NCBI RefSeq assembly: GCF_008080435.1 | Contig: NZ_VRKN01000013.1 | Location: 32,963 to 96,962 of the forward strand | Reading direction: 5' to 3' | DNA: 64,000 nucleotides | Source of the DNA: Enterobacter asburiae | GTDB lineage: Bacteria > Pseudomonadota > Gammaproteobacteria > Enterobacterales > Enterobacteriaceae | Shown: piece by piece, positions 55,801-62,502 of the stretch | How the letters are laid out: each line of letters opens with the position of its first letter | How positions within the stretch are numbered: the first letter of the stretch is position 1 | Position numbers and translations under genes: made by a program | The notes under the pieces: generated by a model | Told to the model about the DNA's origin: nothing | Database searches by the model: none | The model's input: only the letters and a program-made list of their open reading frames with translations

Positions 55801-57552
55801 GGTATGCCTATCGGCGTGATCGCAGGTTCTGCCCGCTTTATGGACAGTATCGACGGCGGATTCTGGCAGTATGGCGATGACTCCTGGCCGCAGGCTGAAC
55901 TGATCTTCTTTGCCGGTACGTTCTCCAAGCATCCGCTGACCATGGCGGCAAGCAAAGCCGTGCTGGAGTACATCAAAGCGCATCCGGCGCTGTATGACGA
56001 CATCAATCAAAAAACCGCGCGTCTGACGATGTCGTTAAATACCTGGTTCTCTGCAACCGGTACACCGATTGAGATCGTCTCTGCCGGCAGCTTGTTCCGT
56101 TTCAAATTCAACGGTAACTACGACATCCTCTTCTACCACCTGATGCTGCGCGGCATTTTCATCTGGGAAGGGCGTAACTGTTTTGTCTCGGTCGCGCACA
56201 CAGACGAGGATATCGATCGGTTTATTGCCGCGGTGAAAGAGAGCGTGAACGCCATGCGCGTGGACGGCTTCTTTGGGCAGGCGGGATTGCACCCCGACAC
56301 GCGTTATGCCGCTGCTGACAGCCAGCAGCGTTTTCTGCAGCTGGCCGCGCAGGATGAAAGCGGGCTGTTGGCCGGGACGATCGGCGGCGTCATTGAAACG
56401 CCGCGTAATGTAGACAGCGACATCATGCGCGCCGCCTGGCAACTGCTGTGCGAGCGCCATGACGCACTGCGTATGCAGTTCACTGACGCAGGCGAACTTC
56501 AGGTGGTCCTGGCGCCCACCGTCGATGTCTGCGAGGAATACGCTGCGCCTGCCGCCTGTCTCGCTGATTTTGCCGCACGTCCTTTTGATCTTACCGCTGC
56601 GCCGCTGGCTCGTCTGCTGCTTGTCCGCTATGAGGGGAAAACCACGCTCGCCATCTCGGCACATCATTCGGTGGCGGATGGCTGGTCGTTTATGGTGATG
56701 CTGCGCGAGCTGCTGCATCTTTACGATGCCCTGGCGTCGGGAAAACGTCCTGACCTGGCGGCTGCGGCAAGCTATCTGCAGGTTATCCGTGAGCAGAACA
56801 TCGTCAGCGAGGCTGAGCTATCGCAGCGTCTTGCGGCGCTTCCTGCACGCCGGGCAACGCCAGAAGCCCTTACCGTGCTGGCACCCTCCCGGACGTATCA
56901 GGGACAGCGGCTGATACAGCGCTTGTCCTATCCGGGACTGACCGCGCAGCTGCGCAAAGCCTCCGCCGAGCTGCGGGTGACCCGTTTCGCGTTGCTGAAT
57001 GCGCTCTTTACCCTGACGCTGGAGAAGGCGTTCGGCCACTCCCCGGTACCGGTTGGCGTGCCGGATGCGGGGCGGGATTTCGGGCAGGGCGACGCGCTTG
57101 TCGGCCAGTGCGTCAGGCTGTTGCCGCTATGTATCGACAGCGCCGCCTGTGCGTCGGTGTCTGGGGTCGCCAGGGCAATACATGACGGTATCCTCGCGCA
57201 GCGCGGCGAGCCCGCCCTGCCGTCACGCTGCTTCCACGGTCAGGATGCGCCGCTTCCGCTGCTGGCGACCTTTAACGTCGAGCCGCATGCTCCGCTGGCA
57301 GAACTGCGGCAGTGGGAGGCGAGTCTGTCGCTGCTCCCGATCGGTGCCGTCGAATTCCCGCTGATGGTCAACATTCTGGAGACCAAAGAAGGGCTGTCCG
57401 TCGAGCTGGATTACCAGATGCGCTATTTCACCGAGGCCAGTGCCCGTGCGTTGCTTGAGCACTTCCTGAGAGCGATAACCGTGCTGGCTGAGCAGGGCGA
57501 AGAGGCTGCCGAAGCATTATTCTCGTCGTCAGAGGTGCTGGCCGCATCATGA
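49813..57552 (+). CDS. Hybrid FAAL-PKS-aminotransferase-condensation megasynthase
   Basis: One 2579-residue protein. Domains: fatty acyl-AMP ligase (1-570; YTSGSTGSPKGVMVTH from 187, FAAL-type HDMGLIGG); ACP1 (about 590-655; pantetheine Ser616 in GMSSLQ, without the usual Asp); ketosynthase (669-1090; Cys826, His961, His1000); acyltransferase (1172-1480; Ser1262 in GHSLGEY, His1365 in SAFHS, malonyl-type); ACP2 (about 1530-1605; Ser1566 in GADSL); Pro/Ala linker; PLP aminotransferase of the glutamate-semialdehyde type (1690-2150; Asp1964, Lys1992 in YGKIVGGGMPIG); condensation domain (2160-2579; HHSVADG from 2284). There is no KR, DH, ER, adenylation or thioesterase domain. The order matches the starter part of MycA/ItuA, which makes beta-amino fatty acids, but here the AT is in cis and the protein stops after C. 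Predicted product: a 3-amino acyl chain two carbons longer than its starter, passed to an unknown acceptor. Confidence 0.92.
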   Translation: MMPSHQLFNRGYHSFNQLLPELAVQQTTQTAFEFVRSARDIHSQSYYQLHQRAASLAQALMQYGQRGDRVILLYPDGEDFIGAFFGCLYAGRVAVPVPMPAKSSGSAWERFAGVLRNAQTECIVTTARGAETLGQLSLPLSPLIFTFDKPDTITLPAGYRLHYLERTFSGAFHPVPVTENDLAFLQYTSGSTGSPKGVMVTHGNLWANSHAIHHYFGHHSESRGMIWLPHFHDMGLIGGLLQPVFGTFPCRVMSPMMLMKNPLNWLKQISDYQATTSGGPNFAYELCVRKIDREQVEALDLSRWDVAFCGAEPIRPATLQQFSEHFAPAGFRPGAFLPCYGMAETTLIVTGMEKGQGLRVSDEAGAVSCGHALPDTEVRIVDPDHHQPLADGESGEIWLRGPSVAAGYWDNDAATRETFQASLAGHPHPWLRSGDMGFLQSGHLYVTGRLKELLIINGQNHYPTDIEETIRQADPALAEATVCVFASEAEQPVALLELTTRHKNDLDMAALAPRITAAVAERHGIALDELLMVGRRAIPRTTSGKLQRTRAKIMYQQGTLEVVWRSRQVASKPVVTEGETPPALAALIAGIISSAMNTTLSDSQWDDAFTSFGMSSLQAVGVIGELEQRLGRELSPALIYDYPTINQLAAALGQPAAARPVSSAVAESAIAVIGIGVELPGHSGVEALWSLLQQGHSTTGEIPAHRWRTSSLDGFNRKGSFFDEVDAFDAGYFGISPREAVYIDPQHRLLLETVQQALTDAGLKASSLRGSDTAVFVGISASDYALACGDNVSAYSGLGNAHSIAANRISYLYDLKGPSVAVDTACSSSLVAIEGAMQSLRSGRCALAIAGGVNLALTPHLQKVFTDAQMLAPDGRCKTFDARADGYVRGEGCGVVVLKPLTQALADGDRVYATLVASAVNQDGRSNGITAPNGPSQQAVIRQAMADAGVDSDSIDYIEAHGTGTALGDLIEYQALEAVFADRKKTAPVQVGSIKTNIGHLEAAAGVLGVVKTSLMLHFRQYVPHLNFQHKNPHIAAISRHVEVSGAQPASWLADGEARYAGVSSFGFGGTNGHVILRSAPALEKRQEPAAPHGLLLIGSHDEGAFTLQREAIKKGLSTCQESDIATWCRLVNTRYDAARYRGVAYGADRAQLADSLAQLTACKAGKAQPQVWLFPGQGTQQIGMGAELYHHLPHYRTQFDALATTIQQRYQIDITQALFARDDSWQRCARTCQLSLFACSYALAQSVMQFGPRPAAVMGHSLGEYCAAVIAGYLSLDDGLAMVHQRALLMSALTQEGAMAVVFSGEADVRQMISPWAGDIDIAAFNTPTLTTIAGSQAAIDACLQAISSQGGHARKIKTASAFHSSMMDPILGAWREWLVNNVTFTRGTIPFYSNLNGEACDRTDADYWTRQIRQPVNFLQGVQNVLAQGEFTFIDLSADSSLGKFVTATDRRHRVLAAGDRRHEYKSLLTLLGTLWQQGHDINWSGLYHATTREALTLPAIQFCRKRYWLAGETPAQTPSAKEDAMSNQHHLAAEIKAIIAGFLEADPAALDDSLPFLEMGADSLVLLDAINTIKDRYGVAIPVRALFEELNTLDAVIGYVVEHAQPAAAAAPLSTPEIADQAAQPVVTMPGTSKPVPGAVQDLIARQLELMSQQLTLLNGTAQTIPVPAAPKMPDVIAPAPVATPAAPVKASAHNSWFKKETKKVSLGAERDQHLAQLTQRFVDKTGGSKRNAQQYRAVLADNRASAGFRLSTKEMLYPLVGARSQGSRIWDVDGNEYIDFTMGFGANLLGHAPDCVQQAVAAQLAQGMQIGPQSALAGEVATLISELTGQQRVAFCNSGSEAVMSAVRLARAVTGKNKVALFSGSYHGVFDGILGRQQGGETPERATPIAAGTPPSLVDDLLVLDYGSEESLALIARYAAELAVVIVEPVQSRYPDHQPRDYLHTLRELTTTHNIALMFDEVITGFRLAAGGAQAYYGVQADIASYGKIVGGGMPIGVIAGSARFMDSIDGGFWQYGDDSWPQAELIFFAGTFSKHPLTMAASKAVLEYIKAHPALYDDINQKTARLTMSLNTWFSATGTPIEIVSAGSLFRFKFNGNYDILFYHLMLRGIFIWEGRNCFVSVAHTDEDIDRFIAAVKESVNAMRVDGFFGQAGLHPDTRYAAADSQQRFLQLAAQDESGLLAGTIGGVIETPRNVDSDIMRAAWQLLCERHDALRMQFTDAGELQVVLAPTVDVCEEYAAPAACLADFAARPFDLTAAPLARLLLVRYEGKTTLAISAHHSVADGWSFMVMLRELLHLYDALASGKRPDLAAAASYLQVIREQNIVSEAELSQRLAALPARRATPEALTVLAPSRTYQGQRLIQRLSYPGLTAQLRKASAELRVTRFALLNALFTLTLEKAFGHSPVPVGVPDAGRDFGQGDALVGQCVRLLPLCIDSAACASVSGVARAIHDGILAQRGEPALPSRCFHGQDAPLPLLATFNVEPHAPLAELRQWEASLSLLPIGAVEFPLMVNILETKEGLSVELDYQMRYFTEASARALLEHFLRAITVLAEQGEEAAEALFSSSEVLAAS
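54384..54396 (+). promoter_or_regulatory. Possible internal ribosome site and start in the megasynthase
   Basis: AGAGGA followed by four bases and ATG (54394, residue 1528) lies exactly at the junction between the AT linker and ACP2 (MSNQHHLAAEIKAII). It could produce a second protein of about 1052 residues (ACP2-aminotransferase-C) or mark an old gene fusion. The spacing is slightly short. Confidence 0.35.
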
Positions 57553-58565
57553 AAAAGCTGACGATTTTCGTCCTCGTGGGCGCCGTGCTGGCGTTCGCCG
57601 TTAATCTGCTGATCGATGCCGGACTGTTTTATCGGGTGCAGGAGAGCGGTGGGGAACAGTGCCAAAAAATAACGGGCATTGAGGGCGCGGAGGATATCGC
57701 TCCCTTATCCGATGGCGGGGCGGTAGCCAGTAGCCTCAACCGACACGGCAGCGCGCCCGGGGCGCTTTATTACCTCAACGGCAGCGACAAGCCGCGGCGA
57801 TTAGCTGGCGACTATCCGGATGCCTTCTTCCCGCACGGTATCGATGTCTGGCAGCAGAATGGCGAGACGTGGATCTACGTGGTGAACCACCGCCCGCAGG
57901 AGGACAGCATTGATGTGTTTCGCTTTAATCGCGCGCAGATGCGTCTCGAGTATCAACCCGCCCTGTCGCGCGCAGTCGGCAACAACATCAATGATGTCAG
58001 CGTCATTGATAAAACTCGCTGGCTGCTGACGCGCGACCACCGGTGGAGGGGCTTCGCGGGACGCGTGGAGGACTATCTGCGACTGCCGCTGTCCAGCGTC
58101 CTGCTGGCAGATGAGGCGGGGCTGCATACCCTGATTGATGGCCTGCATTTTGCGAACGGCATTTACTACAACCGACAACTGGGGCGTCTGTACGTGGCGG
58201 AAACCACACGCGGTGCGGTGAGCAGCTGGGCGTGGCGACCGAACGAGGCTGCGGCCGTCCTGCTGGGGCGCTTCAGCGGTCTGCATGGCGTCGACAATAT
58301 CCTGCCTGACGGGCAGGGAATGCTGGTGGCGGCGCACCCGCAGCTTCTGAAGCTGGCCGCCTATCAGAAAGATGCGCAGGCACGTTCACCGTCCATGGTA
58401 TGGCGGCTGACAACCGGTGCACAGGGGGAGATTGCTCAGGCCAGTATTCTCTATCAGAGCCACGGCGAGGCGCAGGCGGCAATAAGCGTCGCCGCGCCAG
58501 TGGACGGAAAGGTGATGATGGGCAGCGTCTTTGATGACGGGCTGCTGCTGTGCGGGGAGCAATAA
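57549..58565 (+). CDS. Membrane-anchored paraoxonase-like lactonase/arylesterase
   Basis: A 338-residue protein with an N-terminal hydrophobic anchor (about 4-25), then a six-bladed propeller of the paraoxonase/SMP-30 type. Segments match PON calcium-site motifs in order: GAEDIAPL (Glu/Asp), FFPHGIDV (active-site His region), NNINDVSVI (Asn-Asp), LTRDHRW, HFANGIYY (Asn), and VDNIL (Asp-Asn). This makes a calcium-dependent hydrolase of lactones or esters likely. It would face the periplasm, held by the uncleaved anchor, as the retained leader of PON1. Its ATG overlaps the megasynthase stop by 4 bases, so it is translationally coupled and belongs to the pathway. It may open, close or detoxify a lactone form of the product. 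Confidence 0.8.
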   Translation: MKKLTIFVLVGAVLAFAVNLLIDAGLFYRVQESGGEQCQKITGIEGAEDIAPLSDGGAVASSLNRHGSAPGALYYLNGSDKPRRLAGDYPDAFFPHGIDVWQQNGETWIYVVNHRPQEDSIDVFRFNRAQMRLEYQPALSRAVGNNINDVSVIDKTRWLLTRDHRWRGFAGRVEDYLRLPLSSVLLADEAGLHTLIDGLHFANGIYYNRQLGRLYVAETTRGAVSSWAWRPNEAAAVLLGRFSGLHGVDNILPDGQGMLVAAHPQLLKLAAYQKDAQARSPSMVWRLTTGAQGEIAQASILYQSHGEAQAAISVAAPVDGKVMMGSVFDDGLLLCGEQ

Positions 58566-58566
58566 G

Positions 58567-59622
58567 ATGCTGAAGAGATGGTTTTCCCGACGCGGCCATT
58601 TTCAGGGGACGCTTGAGGGACGGGAATTCCCCCTGACGTCCGGCCATACGCTCCTCGAAAGCGCGCTCAACGCCGGTGTTTCCCTGCCGTATAACTGCCA
58701 GGTGGGCTCGTGTAAATCCTGTCTTTGCCGGGTGACGAGCGGCAAGGTGCGTTCGCTTGTCGACCTGAGCTATTTGCTCAGCCAGGAGGAGATTGCCGCC
58801 GGCCACGTGCTGGCATGCCAGTGCCTGCCGGAATCGGATTTAACGCTCGCTGCGGCATCCAGGGCCTGGACGCCTGCACGAATTACGCAGGTTGTACCGC
58901 TCTCATCAACGGTATGGCGCGTGATGCTCCGCGCGGAGCAGGCGTTGTCCTTTCAGCCAGGGCAATACGTTCAGGTCGGTCTCGAAAAGGATAAGGATAT
59001 CAGGAGCTTCTCCGTCAGCTGGCCGAGCCAGGGGCGAGAGATTGTTCTGGATATCACGCGCCGTGAAGAGGGGCGACTATCCCCGCTGCTGTGTGATGAA
59101 CAGGGGGCTGGCCGGAAGGTGTGGCTCTCGGACTGCCGGGGGCAGTTCGGCCAGCAGGATGACGGTAACGGTCCTCTGCTGGCTATCGCCAGTGGGTCGG
59201 GACTGGGAACGACGCTGGGTCTGGTCCGCGCCGCGCTGGCGCGTCATCCCCACCGCGAGGTCATGCTGATCCACGCGGTTCGCAGGCGGCAGGACAAATT
59301 TGACCTGCAAGAACTGCAGCGTCTGCGTCAGCACTATCCCGGTTTTCACTTTCTGCATGCGTTATCCCGGGAGCGTGAGGTTCAGGAGCAGGAGCTGGCG
59401 GGCCGTATTACCTGCTGGCTTGACGACTGGCGTGCCCTCTATCCCCGTCGGACAGCGGTAGCCGAATGGCGCGTCGTGATTTGCGGCAATCCCGCGCTGG
59501 CGCAGGCGTGCCAGCAAAGGCTGCTCGCCGGAGGGGTGATGAGCCACTTGCTTGAAATGGACTGCTTCTCGCCGCCGGTCGGTGCAACAAACAGACATAA
59601 CAATAAGGAGCCCGTATGTTGA
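58567..59622 (+). CDS. 2Fe-2S/flavin electron-transfer reductase
   Basis: A 351-residue oxygenase reductase. The N-terminal plant-type 2Fe-2S domain (about 14-95) has the Cys pattern CQVGSCKSC followed by a fourth Cys in VLACQC. Next come an FAD domain (RSFSVSWP) and an NAD(P)-binding domain (LLAIASGSGLGTTLGLVRAAL). This is the single-chain reductase layout used by membrane hydroxylases and desaturases. It overlaps the AlkB-type gene by 7 bases, so it most likely feeds electrons to that enzyme, replacing rubredoxin. The start at 58567 follows GGGGAGC, one base after the lactonase stop; an earlier in-frame start at 58531 lies inside the lactonase gene. Confidence 0.88.
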   Translation: MLKRWFSRRGHFQGTLEGREFPLTSGHTLLESALNAGVSLPYNCQVGSCKSCLCRVTSGKVRSLVDLSYLLSQEEIAAGHVLACQCLPESDLTLAAASRAWTPARITQVVPLSSTVWRVMLRAEQALSFQPGQYVQVGLEKDKDIRSFSVSWPSQGREIVLDITRREEGRLSPLLCDEQGAGRKVWLSDCRGQFGQQDDGNGPLLAIASGSGLGTTLGLVRAALARHPHREVMLIHAVRRRQDKFDLQELQRLRQHYPGFHFLHALSREREVQEQELAGRITCWLDDWRALYPRRTAVAEWRVVICGNPALAQACQQRLLAGGVMSHLLEMDCFSPPVGATNRHNNKEPVC

Positions 59623-60785
59623 GTTACCTGAGATTTGCCCTTGTCCCCTGTGTTTTTTTACCACTCACCGCGCTAACCACCCTGCTCGGCGGCGTGTGGA
59701 TCGTCGTTTCCATGCTCTGCGTGACGCTGAGCTATGTCCTCTTCGATAACGCAACCACGCACGACACCGCCGATCGCCACTACCGGATTCCGGCGCTGCT
59801 GGAGATCATCCCGTATTTACAGCTCCCGGCCGCGCTGCTGGCGTTGTTTACCCTTATCTGGCAGGCGGCTCCGGGCGATCTGCTCGGGTTTGGCGCATGG
59901 CTGACCGCCCTGACGGGTCACAACATCATGGCGTTGCATAACCTTGCCCTGCCGGAGCTGCTGCTTGCGGCGGCATCCACCGGCTATACCATGAGCACCA
60001 ATACCGTGGTGGCCCATGAGCTTATCCACAAAACCCACAGTCTGATGGCGATGATGGTCGGGCGCTGGCTTCTGGCGCTGGTCGGCGATGCGCAGTTTTC
60101 GATTTCACACGTCTATTCGCATCATCCTAACGTGGCGACTCCGGCGGACGGTGCGACGGCGCGTCGTGGGGAGAATGTGTATCGCTTCTTCATCCGTTCT
60201 TCTCTGTCACAGTATGTTGAATCCTGGCAGGTGGAAGCGCAGCGGCTGTCGCTTCAGAACAGGCGCGGCGCCATGCTGGCGAACCGGGTGATGCGCGGAG
60301 TGCTGATGAGCCTGCTGATTGTGGCGGTCTGCTTTATGGCGGCGGGCGTCAGGGGGGCGCTGGCATGCCTGGTGACCATGCTGGTGTCTAAATTCCTGTT
60401 TGAAACGGTGAATTACATCCAGCACTACGGTCTGGTCCGCCTTCCCGGCACGCGCGTGGAGCCGCGACACAGCTGGGATTGCAATAACCGGGCCTCGTCG
60501 GCCGGTCTGTTGAACCTGACGCGCCACTCCGATCATCACACCCATCCCCGTCGTGAATACTGGAATTTGCAGGCGCACAGCTACGCGGTGGGAATAGAAA
60601 AAGGGTATGTCGCCCATATTTTTTACGCGCTGATACCGCCACTGTGGTTTAAACGAATGGAAGCAAAACTCGCGTACTGGGACGAACACGTTGCCAGTGA
60701 CGCAGAGCGTGCCTTGATCCGTCAGTCTGAATCATCCGCGGTTCAGTCCACTGTTCCCTGTGTTTCTGGAGAGTCCCATGAGTGA
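59616..60785 (+). CDS. AlkB-type membrane diiron hydroxylase
   Basis: A 389-residue membrane protein of the fatty-acid-desaturase/alkane-hydroxylase superfamily. All AlkB-type histidine boxes are present: HELIHK (near 135), HVYSHHPNVATP (near 165), NYIQHYGL (near 268) and LTRHSDHHTHP (near 305), the last with the AlkB-specific HSDHH. About six membrane helices surround them. AlkB enzymes hydroxylate the terminal carbon of alkyl chains; a desaturase or epoxidase outcome is also possible. It is coupled to the reductase before it and overlaps the hydrolase after it by 8 bases. It probably oxidises the far end of the fatty chain, before or after assembly. Confidence 0.9.
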   Translation: MLSYLRFALVPCVFLPLTALTTLLGGVWIVVSMLCVTLSYVLFDNATTHDTADRHYRIPALLEIIPYLQLPAALLALFTLIWQAAPGDLLGFGAWLTALTGHNIMALHNLALPELLLAAASTGYTMSTNTVVAHELIHKTHSLMAMMVGRWLLALVGDAQFSISHVYSHHPNVATPADGATARRGENVYRFFIRSSLSQYVESWQVEAQRLSLQNRRGAMLANRVMRGVLMSLLIVAVCFMAAGVRGALACLVTMLVSKFLFETVNYIQHYGLVRLPGTRVEPRHSWDCNNRASSAGLLNLTRHSDHHTHPRREYWNLQAHSYAVGIEKGYVAHIFYALIPPLWFKRMEAKLAYWDEHVASDAERALIRQSESSAVQSTVPCVSGESHE

Positions 60786-61725
60786 GCAATTTGATCGACT
60801 GATTGAGCAAGCCTACCAGCAGTATCGTGGACCCGCCTACCTGCGCTCTCCGATGGTTTCATGCGTGAAGGCCGGTATCCGCCTGATGGATCGGGTTGTG
60901 CCGGGAGCGACCGCCGACTGGCTGGGCAACCGGTTTTTTACGCCGCGCCGGGTGCCGACGCGTGCAAGCGATAAAGAGATGACGGCGCTGGCGAGCCGCA
61001 TTGAGTCCCTTCCTCTGAGTAATGGTAAACATGCGGTGGTGTACCGCTGGGGCAGCGCGGGACCCACCGTGCTATTAGCCCACGGCTGGGAGTCGAGGGC
61101 TTCCCACTTTGGCAGGCTGATCAAAACGCTGGTCGAAAAGGGGTTTCAGGTCATCGGGTTTGACGCCCCCGCACATGGCGATGCGGCAGGGCGTCAGAGC
61201 AGCATCGTCGAGTTTATTGAAATCATTGAACAACTGGCGCAGCAGGAAGGCGGTTTTGACGCGATTGTGGCGCACTCGTTTGGCGGGTTATCCGTCATCA
61301 ATGCGGTAAAAGCGGGATTGCGGACCCGCGCGCTGGTTATCGTAGGGGCGCCGACACACTTTAGCGGGCTGGTCACGAAATATGCCGCGATCCTGAATCT
61401 CCCGGGTCGCCAGCAGCAGAGGCTGCGTCGGTATATTGAGGGATACTTTGGTATTGGCGAGGCGGTCTGGCAGCGCTTTAACGCTTACGAGGGGCTGCAG
61501 CAGGTCGATCAGCCCGCCCTTGTTATTCACGACAGCAGTGATGACATCGTATTGCGGGTCGAAGCAGAATGCCTGGTCAACGCCTGGCCTGGCGCGAGGC
61601 TGGCAGAGACCCACGGTCAGGGGCATAATCCGCTGCGCCGTCCGGGGGAGGGCATCGATATGGTGATGACGTATCTGGCCCCCTTGCTGGCGTCAGGCAA
61701 TGAGCGTGATAACCCTCTCGCCTGA
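60778..61725 (+). CDS. Alpha/beta hydrolase of the cluster
   Basis: A 315-residue hydrolase. The oxyanion segment LLAHGWESRASHF is near residue 100, the nucleophile Ser is in VAHSFGG (near 163), the acid lies in IHDSSDDIV (near 255) and the His in HGQGHNPL (near 285). It resembles cytoplasmic serine esterases, and no signal peptide is seen. The start at 60778 overlaps the AlkB-type gene; an in-frame ATG six codons earlier has a weaker site. With no thioesterase domain in the megasynthase, this enzyme may clear or release acyl chains, but that is inferred from position only. Confidence 0.82.
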   Translation: MSEQFDRLIEQAYQQYRGPAYLRSPMVSCVKAGIRLMDRVVPGATADWLGNRFFTPRRVPTRASDKEMTALASRIESLPLSNGKHAVVYRWGSAGPTVLLAHGWESRASHFGRLIKTLVEKGFQVIGFDAPAHGDAAGRQSSIVEFIEIIEQLAQQEGGFDAIVAHSFGGLSVINAVKAGLRTRALVIVGAPTHFSGLVTKYAAILNLPGRQQQRLRRYIEGYFGIGEAVWQRFNAYEGLQQVDQPALVIHDSSDDIVLRVEAECLVNAWPGARLAETHGQGHNPLRRPGEGIDMVMTYLAPLLASGNERDNPLA

Positions 61726-62445
61726 GAGCTGATAATAGCCCTGGATCCGGCTGCCCTTTACACGTTGGGGGGAAAGCGTCTCGGTCAGCTCCAGGGTGAT
61801 CCTCTGCAGTTCAGGCGCGATGTTGCACACGCGGGCCGCATCAAAATCGAGGGCGCGGCCAACGTCAGGATAGAGCGCTTTATAGAGACTCTCTTTCGCG
61901 GAGAAGGTAATTAATAGCGCGCTGGCCTCGTCGATCTGGCTGGCGGCAAGGCATTCCCGCTCCTGCGGTGTGGTAAACAGGTGCGCTGTCCGCTGCATCA
62001 TCTCAGGTGCAAAAAACTCAATGTCGACGCCCGGCGTCAGGCCCGACGCCTCTGGCGCAACGACCGCCAGCGCCCATTCATGAGAATGTGACAGGCTTCC
62101 CCGCCAGCCTGAAGGCCACACCGGAGAACGATCCGGCGCGCTGCCTGGCGTAGCGTCACAGCCCCAGGATCTCAGCACCCGTTGCGCGGCGTAACGTGCC
62201 GCAAGATACTCCGCCCGGCGTTTAACCACGGCGCTTTCGAGCTGACCGGGAAAGGGGATGCCCCAATTATCAAAGTGCCCGTCATGGTAATTACGTGCTG
62301 TGAATGAGACCAGGCAATAGCGCAGAGCGGGAAAAGGGGCGACGTTGCCCATCTCAACGGAGTGAATAAAAGGGGGGGCTGAATCCGTGTTTATCGCAGT
62401 AAACATTGTAGGGTATCGGCATCTGTCGGGGGAACAGAATGCCAT
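61693..62445 (-). CDS. EntD/Sfp-type 4'-phosphopantetheinyl transferase
   Basis: A 250-residue (or 237 from the ATG at 62406) enzyme that attaches phosphopantetheine from CoA to carrier proteins. The three family motifs are present: SLSHS with an upstream basic segment, GVDIEFF, and FSAKESLYKALYP. It resembles EntD, but a long N-terminal part is added. It is convergent with the hydrolase and overlaps its 3' end by 33 bases. It probably activates ACP1 (Ser616) and ACP2 (Ser1566) of the megasynthase. No strong ribosome site marks the start, so that coordinate is tentative. Confidence 0.88.
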   Translation of the reverse strand: MAFCSPDRCRYPTMFTAINTDSAPPFIHSVEMGNVAPFPALRYCLVSFTARNYHDGHFDNWGIPFPGQLESAVVKRRAEYLAARYAAQRVLRSWGCDATPGSAPDRSPVWPSGWRGSLSHSHEWALAVVAPEASGLTPGVDIEFFAPEMMQRTAHLFTTPQERECLAASQIDEASALLITFSAKESLYKALYPDVGRALDFDAARVCNIAPELQRITLELTETLSPQRVKGSRIQGYYQLSGERVITLIA

Positions 62446-62502
62446 ATAAGTGCGGACCGGGTAAGGGGAATAACCCGGCCGCAGGAAAAAACGGTCAGTC
62501 CG

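Noticed and set aside
55099..56010. 303-codon open frame antisense to the aminotransferase part of the megasynthase
   Set aside because: The megasynthase frame is continuous with all catalytic residues; the antisense product shows no motif.
49813..57552. Possible frameshift or inactivating change in the megasynthase
   Set aside because: The frame is open throughout and every expected active-site residue is found in order.
49813..57552. Ketoreductase or dehydratase domain in the synthase
   Set aside because: The stretch between the AT and ACP2 is under about 50 residues, too short for either, and no nucleotide-binding motif is present.
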